Assembly: GCA_002690445.1 (NCBI GenBank)
Contig: NZER01000495.1
Location: forward strand, 1-11,388
Origin: Candidatus Pacearchaeota archaeon
GTDB taxonomy: Archaea; Nanoarchaeota; Nanoarchaeia; Pacearchaeales; GW2011-AR1
DNA: 11,388 nt
Reading direction: 5' to 3'
This document shows positions 5,624 through 11,388 of the stretch, piece by piece. Both the position numbers and the translations under genes were made by a program. Below the pieces are notes generated by a model. That model saw only the letters and a program-made list of their open reading frames with translations. It did no database searches and was not told where the DNA came from. Position 1 is the stretch's first letter. The number at the start of each line of letters is the position of its first letter.

Positions 5624-7228
5624 ATGTCAGATTTACAAAAGATTTTAAAAGAAGAATACGAAAAGAAGCTGGCCATCACTCCCAATCTCTTGATGGAGAT
5701 GATTGAGGAGATAATGGATAGCATACCCCAAGCATCTTCGTTGATCGAAGAAACGCCACCAGTTTCAGACGGCGGACAAGTTAATTTCAGTATTCCCTTT
5801 CCAAAGCTTGTCCCGACCGAAGCGTGGGGCGACCCTACCAGTCAGTCCCGAATTGCTATTACTAGAATTTTTGACTCAATCACAAGAGAGCCAGATATCA
5901 GAGCCAGAATTCAGCATGTCAATTCTTTCTTAGACCCCGAGCAGGCGTTGAGAAAAGCGCCCGGCGGCAAGCTCAATACCGTTCTTAATATGTTGCAGAT
6001 CATTGAGGCACTTATGGCTTGTCTTAACGACTATAATGAATCCTCTGCTGGGTTCGTGTTTGAAAGTTTTATGGCCGCGCTTACGGGAGGTAAGCAGATT
6101 TCTGGTCGTGTGGGGGGCACGCTACCTATCGAGGATTTTGTTGCGTTCTCTGAGACCGACGACACAGAGGTGCCTGTGAGCTTGAAGCTTTTAAGTCCCA
6201 GGACCAATATCCACGGCAGTTTTACAAACCTAATAGACTATCTTTTCATCAGGGGCGGCTCTGGTGTATCGGAGATTAAATATTTGGTTGCTTACAAGGA
6301 CGTACAAGGTGATAATGTATCTCAGTTGGGTATCTGGGATTTTACATTAAGCAGAGACAATCTCATAGATGCGTTTGTGCAATCAGGCGCCGCGATAAAC
6401 CTCCGACTTCTCGGTGAGCAGGCGCCCGCTCTTAAACAGCACATCGCAATCTGGGAAGACTCCCCAGAATGGAGATTGGAAATGGCTCGGATACTTAGTC
6501 TAACCCCCGGCTACACAGAGGGTAGAGGAATGTTTGATAACAACCTTGATAGCAGCGGGCAGTTCGTAGACGTAGAGCCTACTTCGGTAGACGGCGCCAG
6601 CGCTTTCGCTGGCCAGCAAAAAAGAGGGGCAAGGTCTAATCTTTATCGCGCCGCCGAGGTGGCTGGACAAGAGGCACAAAGAGGAGAAGGCCCAGATTTT
6701 GAAGGGTGGCGTCAAACTTTGGAAGATGAAACTTTGATGGACGCTGGGCTATGGTCCAAGAACAAGAAGACTCAAAAGAAATACGATGATGAAATAAAGA
6801 CACACTTTGATAGAGGTTTTGAGTATGCTCAGAGCACAATAAATGAGTCTTTCTTTGGTTCTTTTCACGAAAGAGAGAAAGAATTGATGAGAGAGGAAAT
6901 CTTGTTAGAGGGCAGTCGCGAAGGCGGCAGTCAGTGGGGTTTTTCGGGCGAGATGATCGTTAAACTTCAACCTGTATTGGATACAGAGTATTATGGTGAT
7001 ATTAATTTATCGGCAGCTAACGTAAGTGAGTTGTCCAAGATTTATATTGAAAAGATTGGTGAAGACTTGATGAAGTTACTTGAAACTACAAAGAATTTCT
7101 CTGAGAACATTGGGCGCTATTTCAGTGCTCCCGACCGGTCCGAAGCAACGCAGGCCAACGCGTTGGCTCGCGATCAAGGTAAAGAGATTGTTACCAGTCT
7201 CGAAGAGCGCGAAAAAGAAGAAGATTAA
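5624..7228 (+). CDS. 534-residue phage protein, possible PD-(D/E)XK-like core
   Basis: Not a family I can name. It opens with a charged helix (LQKILKEEYEKKL) and the segment NLLMEMIEEIMDSI. Residues 141-200 show a pattern seen in restriction-type nuclease folds: a helix AGFVFESFMAALTGG (Glu147), a strand with PIEDFV (Glu170, Asp171), then VPVSLKLL (Lys188) and NIHGSF. Further strands IKYLVAYKDV and IWDFTLS follow. The region from about residue 310 to 470 is polar and low in hydrophobics (GQQKRGARSN, EGPDFEGWRQTLEDE), suggesting a linker or extended structural part. The last 80 residues are helical and acidic. A DNA-processing or head-associated nuclease is one reading; a purely structural protein is another. 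AAGGA at 5613-5617 precedes ATG 5624; the gene follows the ClpP-like gene by 9 bases. Confidence 0.72.
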   Translation: MSDLQKILKEEYEKKLAITPNLLMEMIEEIMDSIPQASSLIEETPPVSDGGQVNFSIPFPKLVPTEAWGDPTSQSRIAITRIFDSITREPDIRARIQHVNSFLDPEQALRKAPGGKLNTVLNMLQIIEALMACLNDYNESSAGFVFESFMAALTGGKQISGRVGGTLPIEDFVAFSETDDTEVPVSLKLLSPRTNIHGSFTNLIDYLFIRGGSGVSEIKYLVAYKDVQGDNVSQLGIWDFTLSRDNLIDAFVQSGAAINLRLLGEQAPALKQHIAIWEDSPEWRLEMARILSLTPGYTEGRGMFDNNLDSSGQFVDVEPTSVDGASAFAGQQKRGARSNLYRAAEVAGQEAQRGEGPDFEGWRQTLEDETLMDAGLWSKNKKTQKKYDDEIKTHFDRGFEYAQSTINESFFGSFHEREKELMREEILLEGSREGGSQWGFSGEMIVKLQPVLDTEYYGDINLSAANVSELSKIYIEKIGEDLMKLLETTKNFSENIGRYFSAPDRSEATQANALARDQGKEIVTSLEEREKEED

Positions 7229-7235
7229 ATAATAC

Positions 7236-7264
7236 TTGACAAACGATTGTTAAGCGACTATAAT
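7236..7264 (+). promoter_or_regulatory. Perfect sigma-70 promoter for the GroEL gene
   Basis: TTGACA (7236-7241), 17 bases, TATAAT (7259-7264), both hexamers full consensus. The start would be near 7271, leaving a leader of about 17 bases that carries GAGGT (7279-7283) before ATG 7288. An imperfect dyad, TTGACAA (7236-7242) against TTGTTAA (7247-7253), covers the -35 and could be an operator. No CIRCE element of heat-shock groE operons is visible. Confidence 0.9.
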
Positions 7265-7287
7265 AATAATATAACTGCGAGGTATTA

Positions 7288-8859
7288 ATGAGCAGAGCTT
7301 ATGATGATAATCAAACGCTCCAACAAAAGATTATTCGTGGTGCTAACATTTTAGCTGATAATGTAGCATCCACTCTTGGGCCGAGAGGTCGAAATGTACT
7401 ATTGCAAGAGAAAGACAAACAACCGTTTATTACAAAGGACGGTGTAACAGTCGCACATTTTGTTGCGCTTGGTGATCCGTTTGAGAATGCCGGCGCACAG
7501 ATCATCAAGCAAGCTGCGGTTCAAACGAACAATGATGCTGGAGATGGCACGACAACGGCCACCGTATTAGCGCGCTCTATTTTGCAGGAGTCGCAGAAGT
7601 TTATTGCGTCGGGTATATCCCCCATTGAGTTACAAAGAGGAATTGATCTTGCGGTGCGAGAAACATCTAAAAACCTTGAAAGAATGGCCAAGCCCATCAC
7701 TAGCACGGAAGATATAGAACATATTGCGACCATCTCTGCCAATAATGATTCTACTATTGGACGCCTTATCGCTCTTGCGGTGGATCGTGTAGGGCAAGAT
7801 GGTTCTATAACTATTGAGGAGTCTAGATCTCATGACACAACTTTGGATATTACCGAGGGTTTTAAATTTGACTCAGGATATTGCGCTGGAGCCTTCATTA
7901 CAGATGAGCGCCGAGCTTTTATGCATCATGACGATCCTGTATTTCTCGTAACCGATCACAAAATTAATACGGTTGAACAAATTCTTCCAATCCTCGAAAT
8001 GATTTCGAGAGAAAGCCGCCCTCTTATTATTGTAGCAGAGGATGTTGATGGTCAAGCATTGGCAGCTATGATTATGAATGCGATGCGCGGTACTTTAAAG
8101 ATTGCAGGCATCAAGGCCCCAGCTTACGGTGAAGAAAGGCGCGCCATTCTAACAGATCTTGCGCTATCCGTAGGTGCGACTTTTATTACACGCGAAAGTG
8201 GACAGAAATTGGCTGATGTGCGTATGACCGACTTGGGTTCTGCAAAGTTTGTTGAGAGTTCTAAATACACTACCACAGTAGTAGGAGGCAATTGTGATTT
8301 TGAAGCTGTTGAACGCACGATTGCGTCCCTTAAAGCACAGATAGAACAGACTGATGATTTGAACGCCTGTGAGCGCTTACAGGATCGTATTGTGCGCCTT
8401 TCTTCGGGGGTTGCTGTTATTCATGTTGGGGGCTCCACAGAAGTAGAAATGACCGAACGTAAGCATCGTATTGAAGACGCCTTAGAGGCAGTCCGATCGG
8501 CACAAGAACAAGGTATTGTTCCAGGCGGCGGAACGGCGCTCCTCCGTGCCACGCGCTCTTTATGTGTTAAAACTGATAGTAAAGAACAGGTGCTTGGTAG
8601 TTCTGTGGTGGTGGCCGCTTGTCAGGAACCTATCCGTCAAATGGCGTTGAATGCTGGTCTTTCGCCCGATCTGATGGTAAACAAAGTTTTAAAAGCCGCT
8701 AAGAATAATGGTGTTGATTTTCGCACGGGTGAGCTAATTAATATGTTAGAGGCTGGTATTATTGACCCTGTGAAGGTCACATTAACCGCACTACAAAATG
8801 CCGCCAGTTGTGCTGGAACCTTAATCACGACTAATTATGGCATTATTCAACTGGAATAG
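7288..8859 (+). CDS. groL: Chaperonin GroEL (Hsp60), phage-encoded type without GGM tail
   Basis: 523 residues aligning along the whole of bacterial GroEL: STLGPRGRNV (28-37), TKDGVTVA (49-56), the ATP site AGDGTTTATV (84-93) with Asp86, the apical domain (about 190-370) with PLIIVAEDVDGQAL, IKAPAYGEERR, and the intermediate-domain RIEDALEAVRSA with Asp397 (equivalent to the hydrolysis Asp398), then VPGGG (411-415). All key ATP-site residues are present, so it should be an active ring chaperonin. It ends at TTNYGIIQLE and lacks the flexible Gly-Gly-Met tail of E. coli GroEL. No recognisable GroES follows, as in some large phages that carry only the ring. It probably folds phage structural proteins. 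It has its own consensus promoter and ribosome site GAGGT. Confidence 0.96.
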   Translation: MSRAYDDNQTLQQKIIRGANILADNVASTLGPRGRNVLLQEKDKQPFITKDGVTVAHFVALGDPFENAGAQIIKQAAVQTNNDAGDGTTTATVLARSILQESQKFIASGISPIELQRGIDLAVRETSKNLERMAKPITSTEDIEHIATISANNDSTIGRLIALAVDRVGQDGSITIEESRSHDTTLDITEGFKFDSGYCAGAFITDERRAFMHHDDPVFLVTDHKINTVEQILPILEMISRESRPLIIVAEDVDGQALAAMIMNAMRGTLKIAGIKAPAYGEERRAILTDLALSVGATFITRESGQKLADVRMTDLGSAKFVESSKYTTTVVGGNCDFEAVERTIASLKAQIEQTDDLNACERLQDRIVRLSSGVAVIHVGGSTEVEMTERKHRIEDALEAVRSAQEQGIVPGGGTALLRATRSLCVKTDSKEQVLGSSVVVAACQEPIRQMALNAGLSPDLMVNKVLKAAKNNGVDFRTGELINMLEAGIIDPVKVTLTALQNAASCAGTLITTNYGIIQLE

Positions 8860-8864
8860 ATTTT

Positions 8865-9107
8865 ATGGATATGAAAGCGGGCGATCTTTTGCACATTCCA
8901 CAAGCAGTTGTGTTGTGGAATCCCACTGCGTTGCAAGATTCGACTGCCAAGCGCAACGCCGAAGCCTATATCCAGACTGATAAGCCATGCACAGGTATTT
9001 ACTTGGGAACCGCCACGGTTTTAGATCGTGATCACATAATTAATGTATTTGTGAAAGGACAACAACATTTTGTTCATTCAAAAGATGTTTACCCCATAGG
9101 AGAATAA
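8865..9107 (+). CDS. Small beta-rich protein, SH3-like, unknown
   Basis: 80 residues, mostly short strands: AGDLLHIPQAVVLWN, TGIYLGTATVLDRD, IINVFVKGQQHFVHSKDVYPI. The order of strands with a final DVYPI resembles small SH3-like barrel proteins common in phages. It sits where groES would be expected after groEL, but there is no GroES mobile loop and it is shorter than the usual 97 residues, so I do not call it a co-chaperonin. A faint GGAATAG lies 10 bases before ATG 8865; ATG 8871 is an alternative. The stop is directly followed by the next ATG, whose AGGAG (9098-9102) is inside this gene. Confidence 0.72.
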   Translation: MDMKAGDLLHIPQAVVLWNPTALQDSTAKRNAEAYIQTDKPCTGIYLGTATVLDRDHIINVFVKGQQHFVHSKDVYPIGE

Positions 9108-9401
9108 ATGTTAATTAAATTAACAGAGGTGTGCAACAACAATGCGGTCACCTCTCGACAAACTTTTTTGTTAAGAGAAATCTTTATCAACCCACATCAG
9201 GTTGTTATGATAAGAGAGGATTTTCGCTTAAAAGAACTAAACGAAAGCGGAATGATTAAGGAAGGGTTGAGCCCTGATCATAGGTTTTCAAAACTAACAA
9301 TTAACCGAGGCCAAAGTGGTGCAGAAATCGTTGTAGTTGGAGATCCAACAACTATTGAAGAAATTTTGCAAGGCTCTGGCCCTCAACTATTAAGAGGATA
9401 A
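9108..9401 (+). CDS. FlbD-like small protein
   Basis: 97 residues. The layout matches the FlbD/YlzI-type small beta fold: LIKLTEV, an insert, EIFINPHQVVMIRED, then a loop, KLTINRGQSGAEIVVVGDPTTIEEIL. In that family the pattern is IxLTxxNG, xxNPxxIxxIE, TxIxLxxGxxIxVxExxxxIxxxI. The present protein has longer loops (NNNAVTSRQTF and LKELNESGMIKEGLSPD). FlbD-like proteins are small adaptors; in phages they are of unknown function, so the name describes shape only. Start ATG 9108 is fixed by AGGAG (9098-9102) and abuts the previous stop; the next gene begins one base after its stop. Confidence 0.75.
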   Translation: MLIKLTEVCNNNAVTSRQTFLLREIFINPHQVVMIREDFRLKELNESGMIKEGLSPDHRFSKLTINRGQSGAEIVVVGDPTTIEEILQGSGPQLLRG

Positions 9402-9402
9402 G

Positions 9403-9762
9403 ATGCCACAAAGAGTTAATATACAATATTCAATTGATATTGAAGATTTAGAAGTCGAGGTTATTCGCATGTTAAAGAGTATGAAAAAGAGGGTGGACTC
9501 TCTGGATTTAATGGTAAGAAACCCAGATGAAATTTTGAGTATACCAACAATCCGCAATATTGAAAAACTTCGCGTCGATATGGCTTCTATTGATTTGGGC
9601 TTGCGTGATATTAATGCAATCATTAATGGTTATATATTACACCAAGCGCAGACAAACATTGAAACCGCACCCCAACAGCCTGATATCGAAAGCAACGTGC
9701 AGGCGTTACAAGAACAACTTGAAAGTCTACAAAAATTAACTTCAAATGAAGACACCGCTTAA
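9403..9762 (+). CDS. Coiled-coil protein of unknown function
   Basis: 119 residues. A short strand QRVNIQYSIDI is followed by long helices: LEVEVIRMLKSMKKRVDSLD, IRNIEKLRVDMASIDLGLRD and INAIINGYILHQAQ. A Gln/Pro-rich linker leads to a last heptad-like helix VQALQEQLESLQKL. The pattern is of a small coiled-coil bundle with a C-terminal coiled-coil arm, fitting an assembly or adaptor role that cannot be specified. AAGAGGA at 9392-9398 is a clear ribosome site for ATG 9403. The end overlaps the next gene by 17 bases. Confidence 0.75.
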   Translation: MPQRVNIQYSIDIEDLEVEVIRMLKSMKKRVDSLDLMVRNPDEILSIPTIRNIEKLRVDMASIDLGLRDINAIINGYILHQAQTNIETAPQQPDIESNVQALQEQLESLQKLTSNEDTA

Positions 9763-10525
9763 AGATCCATATGATTTTAAATGCACCAAGATCGTAAAAG
9801 AGCTAATCCCTCGCGGTAGCGTTGTGGATTCTTTTTTATTATATTCTGGCAAAATAGAATTTAGTTTGGCAGAAAGTGGTCGCAAAGTTAAAGCGCACAC
9901 AAACAAAATAACAATTTATGATTTTTGGGATTGCGCTTTAAAAAATCCAGATGTTATTGCAGAAAACGCCGAATACTTTTCTAGTATGCTGGCACCTCAT
10001 CCTATTTTCTCGAATGAAAAAATGTTCTACACTTTACAGGAAAAATGGGACTCATACGACGACCCATATTTAAGGTCGGGATTGTTCTTTTTATTAAATC
10101 GTTCATCGGAAACTGGTCTGATTTCCTCCGGCAAATTTAACATGGAAGATTTCAACAGCATATCTCTCATGAACATGCAAAGATTTAAAATAAAGAATTT
10201 TAATATCACTCATGATAATAAAGAGAAGTTTTTGGATTCGCTTGACAATGTTAGAAAAACTGATTATCTTTTATTTCCCGTTGGTAGATTTGAACTAAAC
10301 TTATTTGAAGAGGGCAAAAGTAAAGGAAACGAGGACACTTACATAAACCATCGAGAACTTAGAGAAACGCTAGCGAACGATAAAAGAAAGTGGATCCTGG
10401 CTTATAAGTATAATCAGCAGTTACTTGACGCTTACAAGAATTTTAATTTTATTCTTATTGACAAATACGGTCGCAGAACGTATAATAAGAATCATTGTGA
10501 AGATGCACTCGTTTTTAACTTTTAA
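9746..10525 (+). CDS. Degenerate D12-class (Dam-like) DNA adenine methyltransferase homologue
   Basis: 259 residues resembling the D12 class of N6-adenine DNA methyltransferases along its length. SVVDSFLLYSGKIEFSLAES (25-44) sits where the SAM loop (D/E)PFxGxG should be. The mid-domain RSGLFFLLNRSSETGLISSG (110-129) matches the class pattern AALFxxLNRxxxNGLxR. KTDYLLFPVGRF (171-182) occupies the catalytic DPPY position, and WILAYKYNQQLLDAYKNFNF (216-235) matches the end of the fold. Both SAM and DPPY motifs are gone, so methylation is very unlikely. It may survive as a DNA-binding or structural protein, or as an anti-restriction decoy; this is inference. No good ribosome site precedes ATG 9746; the 17-base overlap suggests translation coupled to the coiled-coil gene. 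Confidence 0.62.
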   Translation: MKTPLKDPYDFKCTKIVKELIPRGSVVDSFLLYSGKIEFSLAESGRKVKAHTNKITIYDFWDCALKNPDVIAENAEYFSSMLAPHPIFSNEKMFYTLQEKWDSYDDPYLRSGLFFLLNRSSETGLISSGKFNMEDFNSISLMNMQRFKIKNFNITHDNKEKFLDSLDNVRKTDYLLFPVGRFELNLFEEGKSKGNEDTYINHRELRETLANDKRKWILAYKYNQQLLDAYKNFNFILIDKYGRRTYNKNHCEDALVFNF

Positions 10526-10862
10526 TATGATTATGGCCTGCGTGTTATTTGCTTTCGGGCAAATGTTTGGGTGGTTTCATTTGAACTCTCAGTTTGTTTG
10601 GGAGTGGTGGAAGGATAAGCCCTTTTCTGCGCTGATTGTTTTTTCGCTGCCAGCCGGATTGTGTTTTTGGTTGGGCATGAAGTTAGCATATGCAGAAATG
10701 AGTGAAGTGTGGGGGCCTCGATTTTTAATTTTTGGTTTTTCCTACGTCACTTTTCCTCTTTTAACGTGGTATTTTTTGAATGAAAGTATGTTTACGCCAA
10801 AAACCATAGCTTGCGTGGTTTTGTCGTTTGTTATTATTGGCATTCAAATTTTTTGGAGATAA
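10503..10862 (+). CDS. Four-helix EamA/DMT-like small membrane protein
   Basis: About 119 residues with four hydrophobic segments: residues 4-25, 41-61, 72-92 (FLIFGFSYVTFPLLTWYFLN) and 100-118 (TIACVVLSFVIIGIQIFW). The pattern WYFLNESMFTPKTIACVVLS resembles the second-half signature of drug/metabolite transporters (LxxxExxTxxxxxGxxLIxxG), so it may be a half-sized dimeric member; substrate unknown. Trp-rich loops (FVWEWWKDKP) stand out. The start is uncertain: ATG 10503 (MHSFLTF) overlaps the methyltransferase-like gene by 23 bases, while ATG 10527 or 10533 would avoid it. A TTG at 10425 would add 26 residues inside the upstream gene and was not used. No strong ribosome site is seen for any of them. 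Confidence 0.7.
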   Translation: MHSFLTFNMIMACVLFAFGQMFGWFHLNSQFVWEWWKDKPFSALIVFSLPAGLCFWLGMKLAYAEMSEVWGPRFLIFGFSYVTFPLLTWYFLNESMFTPKTIACVVLSFVIIGIQIFWR

Positions 10863-10863
10863 G

Positions 10864-10971
10864 ATGTTTATCAGCAAAATTAAAAATAATTCAAAAAAAG
10901 TGAGAATAATGCTTGACAGGTGTCTTCACCTGAGGTATTATAGTATTAGCATTGAACGCGAGGGCGTTTAG
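10864..10971 (+). CDS. Possible 35-residue leader peptide with good ribosome site
   Basis: ATG 10864 lies 5 bases after GGAG (10855-10858), within the end of the membrane-protein gene, and runs to TAG 10969-10971. The peptide is basic and otherwise nondescript (MFISKIKNNSKKVRIMLDRC and on). The third promoter lies inside it, which argues for non-coding DNA, so it may be chance. It is recorded because the ribosome site and the coupling to the upstream stop are of the same quality as in the real genes. Confidence 0.25.
   Translation: MFISKIKNNSKKVRIMLDRCLHLRYYSISIEREGV
10913..10941 (+). promoter_or_regulatory. Consensus sigma-70 promoter with palindromic spacer, for the LysM lipoprotein
   Basis: TTGACA (10913-10918), 17 bases, TATTAT (10936-10941). 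The spacer contains a perfect dyad CAGGTG (10917-10922) TCTT CACCTG (10927-10932), which starts within the -35 element, a classic position for a repressor operator. Expected start near A10948. The 138-base gap 10863-11000 holds this promoter, a leader hairpin and a strong ribosome site. Confidence 0.85.
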
Positions 10972-10996
10972 GATGTTTGATAAATCAACAGGAGGT
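10953..10996 (+). promoter_or_regulatory. Leader hairpin and strong ribosome site of the LysM lipoprotein gene
   Basis: Near the predicted 5' end of the message, 10953-10959 pairs with 10964-10970 (7 bp, one G-U) around a GAGG loop, a position where hairpins often protect RNA from decay. The full ribosome site AGGAGGT lies at 10990-10996, 4 bases before ATG 11001. There is no T run, so the hairpin is not a terminator. Confidence 0.5.
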
Positions 10997-11000
10997 CAAC

Positions 11001-11388
11001 ATGAACTATATTAATGCTTTTTCCCTATCGGTGGTAGCCGCTTTGGCACTCGGGTGCTCTGGTCAACAGAGTGAAACTCGCCAGTACCCAATGGCTGCAC
11101 AAGAAACTACCCCCGTGTCTGAGTTGCTCGAAACAACCCAGGCTCCTTCAACTACCGTTGAAGAATACACAACTGGCACAGAGATTCATTCTCTTGCTGA
11201 CGAGTCTGACGCTGTAGCGTCGGCCCCGCATCGACGCACGTTTACTGTCACGGTACGTCACGCTGAAAACTTGGTATCTCTCGCTGAGCTTGCTAAGACT
11301 TCGGTTGACGAGATCGCAAGTATTAACGCGCTTGACGATTTTGATGCTCTGCGCGCAGGCGACGAGCTTCAGCTTCCGATCCCTGATA
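11001..11388 (+). CDS. LysM-domain lipoprotein (3' end outside window)
   Basis: The visible 129 residues start at ATG 11001 behind AGGAGGT. Residues 1-18 are a short hydrophobic signal (NAFSLSVVAALALG) followed by Cys19, a lipobox LALG-C; the n-region has no Lys or Arg, which is atypical. Residues 20-80 are a Thr/Glu/Gln-rich linker. Residues 81-127 are a LysM domain (FTVTVRHAENLVSLAELA, then SVDEIASINALDD and LRAGDELQLPIP), which binds the GlcNAc backbone of peptidoglycan. This suggests a lipid-anchored envelope protein that reaches the cell wall, made during infection; lysis, spanin-like or superinfection roles are possible. Whether a catalytic domain follows is beyond the window. It has its own promoter with a likely operator, unlike the other genes nearby. 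Confidence 0.85.
   Translation, partial: MNYINAFSLSVVAALALGCSGQQSETRQYPMAAQETTPVSELLETTQAPSTTVEEYTTGTEIHSLADESDAVASAPHRRTFTVTVRHAENLVSLAELAKTSVDEIASINALDDFDALRAGDELQLPIPD

Noticed and set aside
7229..7287. CIRCE or other heat-shock operator before groEL
   Set aside because: No TTAGCACTC/GAGTGCTAA repeat; only an imperfect TTGACAA/TTGTTAA dyad.
8865..9107. Small gene after groEL considered as GroES
   Set aside because: Only 80 residues, no mobile loop and no GroES motifs; the strand pattern is SH3-like.
10425..10502. TTG start giving a longer membrane protein
   Set aside because: It would overlap the methyltransferase-like gene by about 100 bases with no ribosome site.
10973..11014. 13-codon frame in the leader of the LysM gene, as an attenuator peptide
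   Set aside because: No proper ribosome site spacing and no run of one amino acid; likely chance.
1..11388. Window as a bacterial chromosome segment
   Set aside because: Dense overlapping small genes, homing-type nuclease and lone GroEL beside phage-style unknowns fit a phage better; a prophage or plasmid-like phage cannot be excluded.

Overview
The window looks like part of the genome of a tailed double-stranded DNA phage with a large genome, probably infecting a diderm (Gram-negative) and possibly marine bacterium. Reasons: genes are packed on one strand with start/stop overlaps. Small unknown proteins are mixed with nucleotide-metabolism enzymes (dUTPase, IMPDH/GMP-reductase family). There is a homing-type GIY-YIG endonuclease, a ClpP-like protease, a phage-style GroEL, a sigma-region-4-like small protein and a LysM lipoprotein. 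No tRNA, rRNA or integrase is visible. Host and lineage are inference; the sequence does not fix them.

Left block (1-3777), one co-directional operon with no visible internal promoter: the tail of a small helical protein; dUTPase; a zinc-finger/GIY-YIG endonuclease carrying a 45-bp tandem repeat; a zinc-ribbon protein; a small basic protein; a thioredoxin-like protein; a CBS-less IMPDH/GMP-reductase family enzyme; a small helical protein; and a Cys-rich protein ending in a sigma-70 region-4-type helix-turn-helix. Most junctions are overlaps of 1 to 23 bases, so translation is probably coupled.

Middle block (3778-7228): an extremely acidic 223-aa protein behind a strong ribosome site and a small hairpin; then a compact switch in which a consensus sigma-70 promoter sits next to, and its start site inside, a Rho-independent terminator; then a two-helix membrane protein, a ClpP-like protein (Ser and His present, Asn at the usual Asp place), and a 534-aa protein with a possible PD-(D/E)XK-type nuclease core.

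Right block (7229-11388): a second consensus promoter drives a 523-aa GroEL without the GGM tail and without an evident GroES. It is followed by four proteins: a small SH3-like protein, a FlbD-like small protein, a coiled-coil protein, and a D12-class (Dam-like) DNA methyltransferase homologue that has lost both its SAM motif and its DPPY motif. A four-helix EamA-like membrane protein comes next. A third consensus promoter with a perfect palindrome in its spacer drives a LysM lipoprotein cut by the window end.

The three TTGACA-17-TAnnAT promoters imply that these units are read by host sigma-70 RNA polymerase. The most unusual items are the promoter-in-terminator switch, the apparently dead Dam-like protein, the 534-aa possible nuclease, and an N-terminal Ser/Thr-Glu-x-x-Leu-Arg helix shared by two unrelated proteins, which might be a targeting tag.
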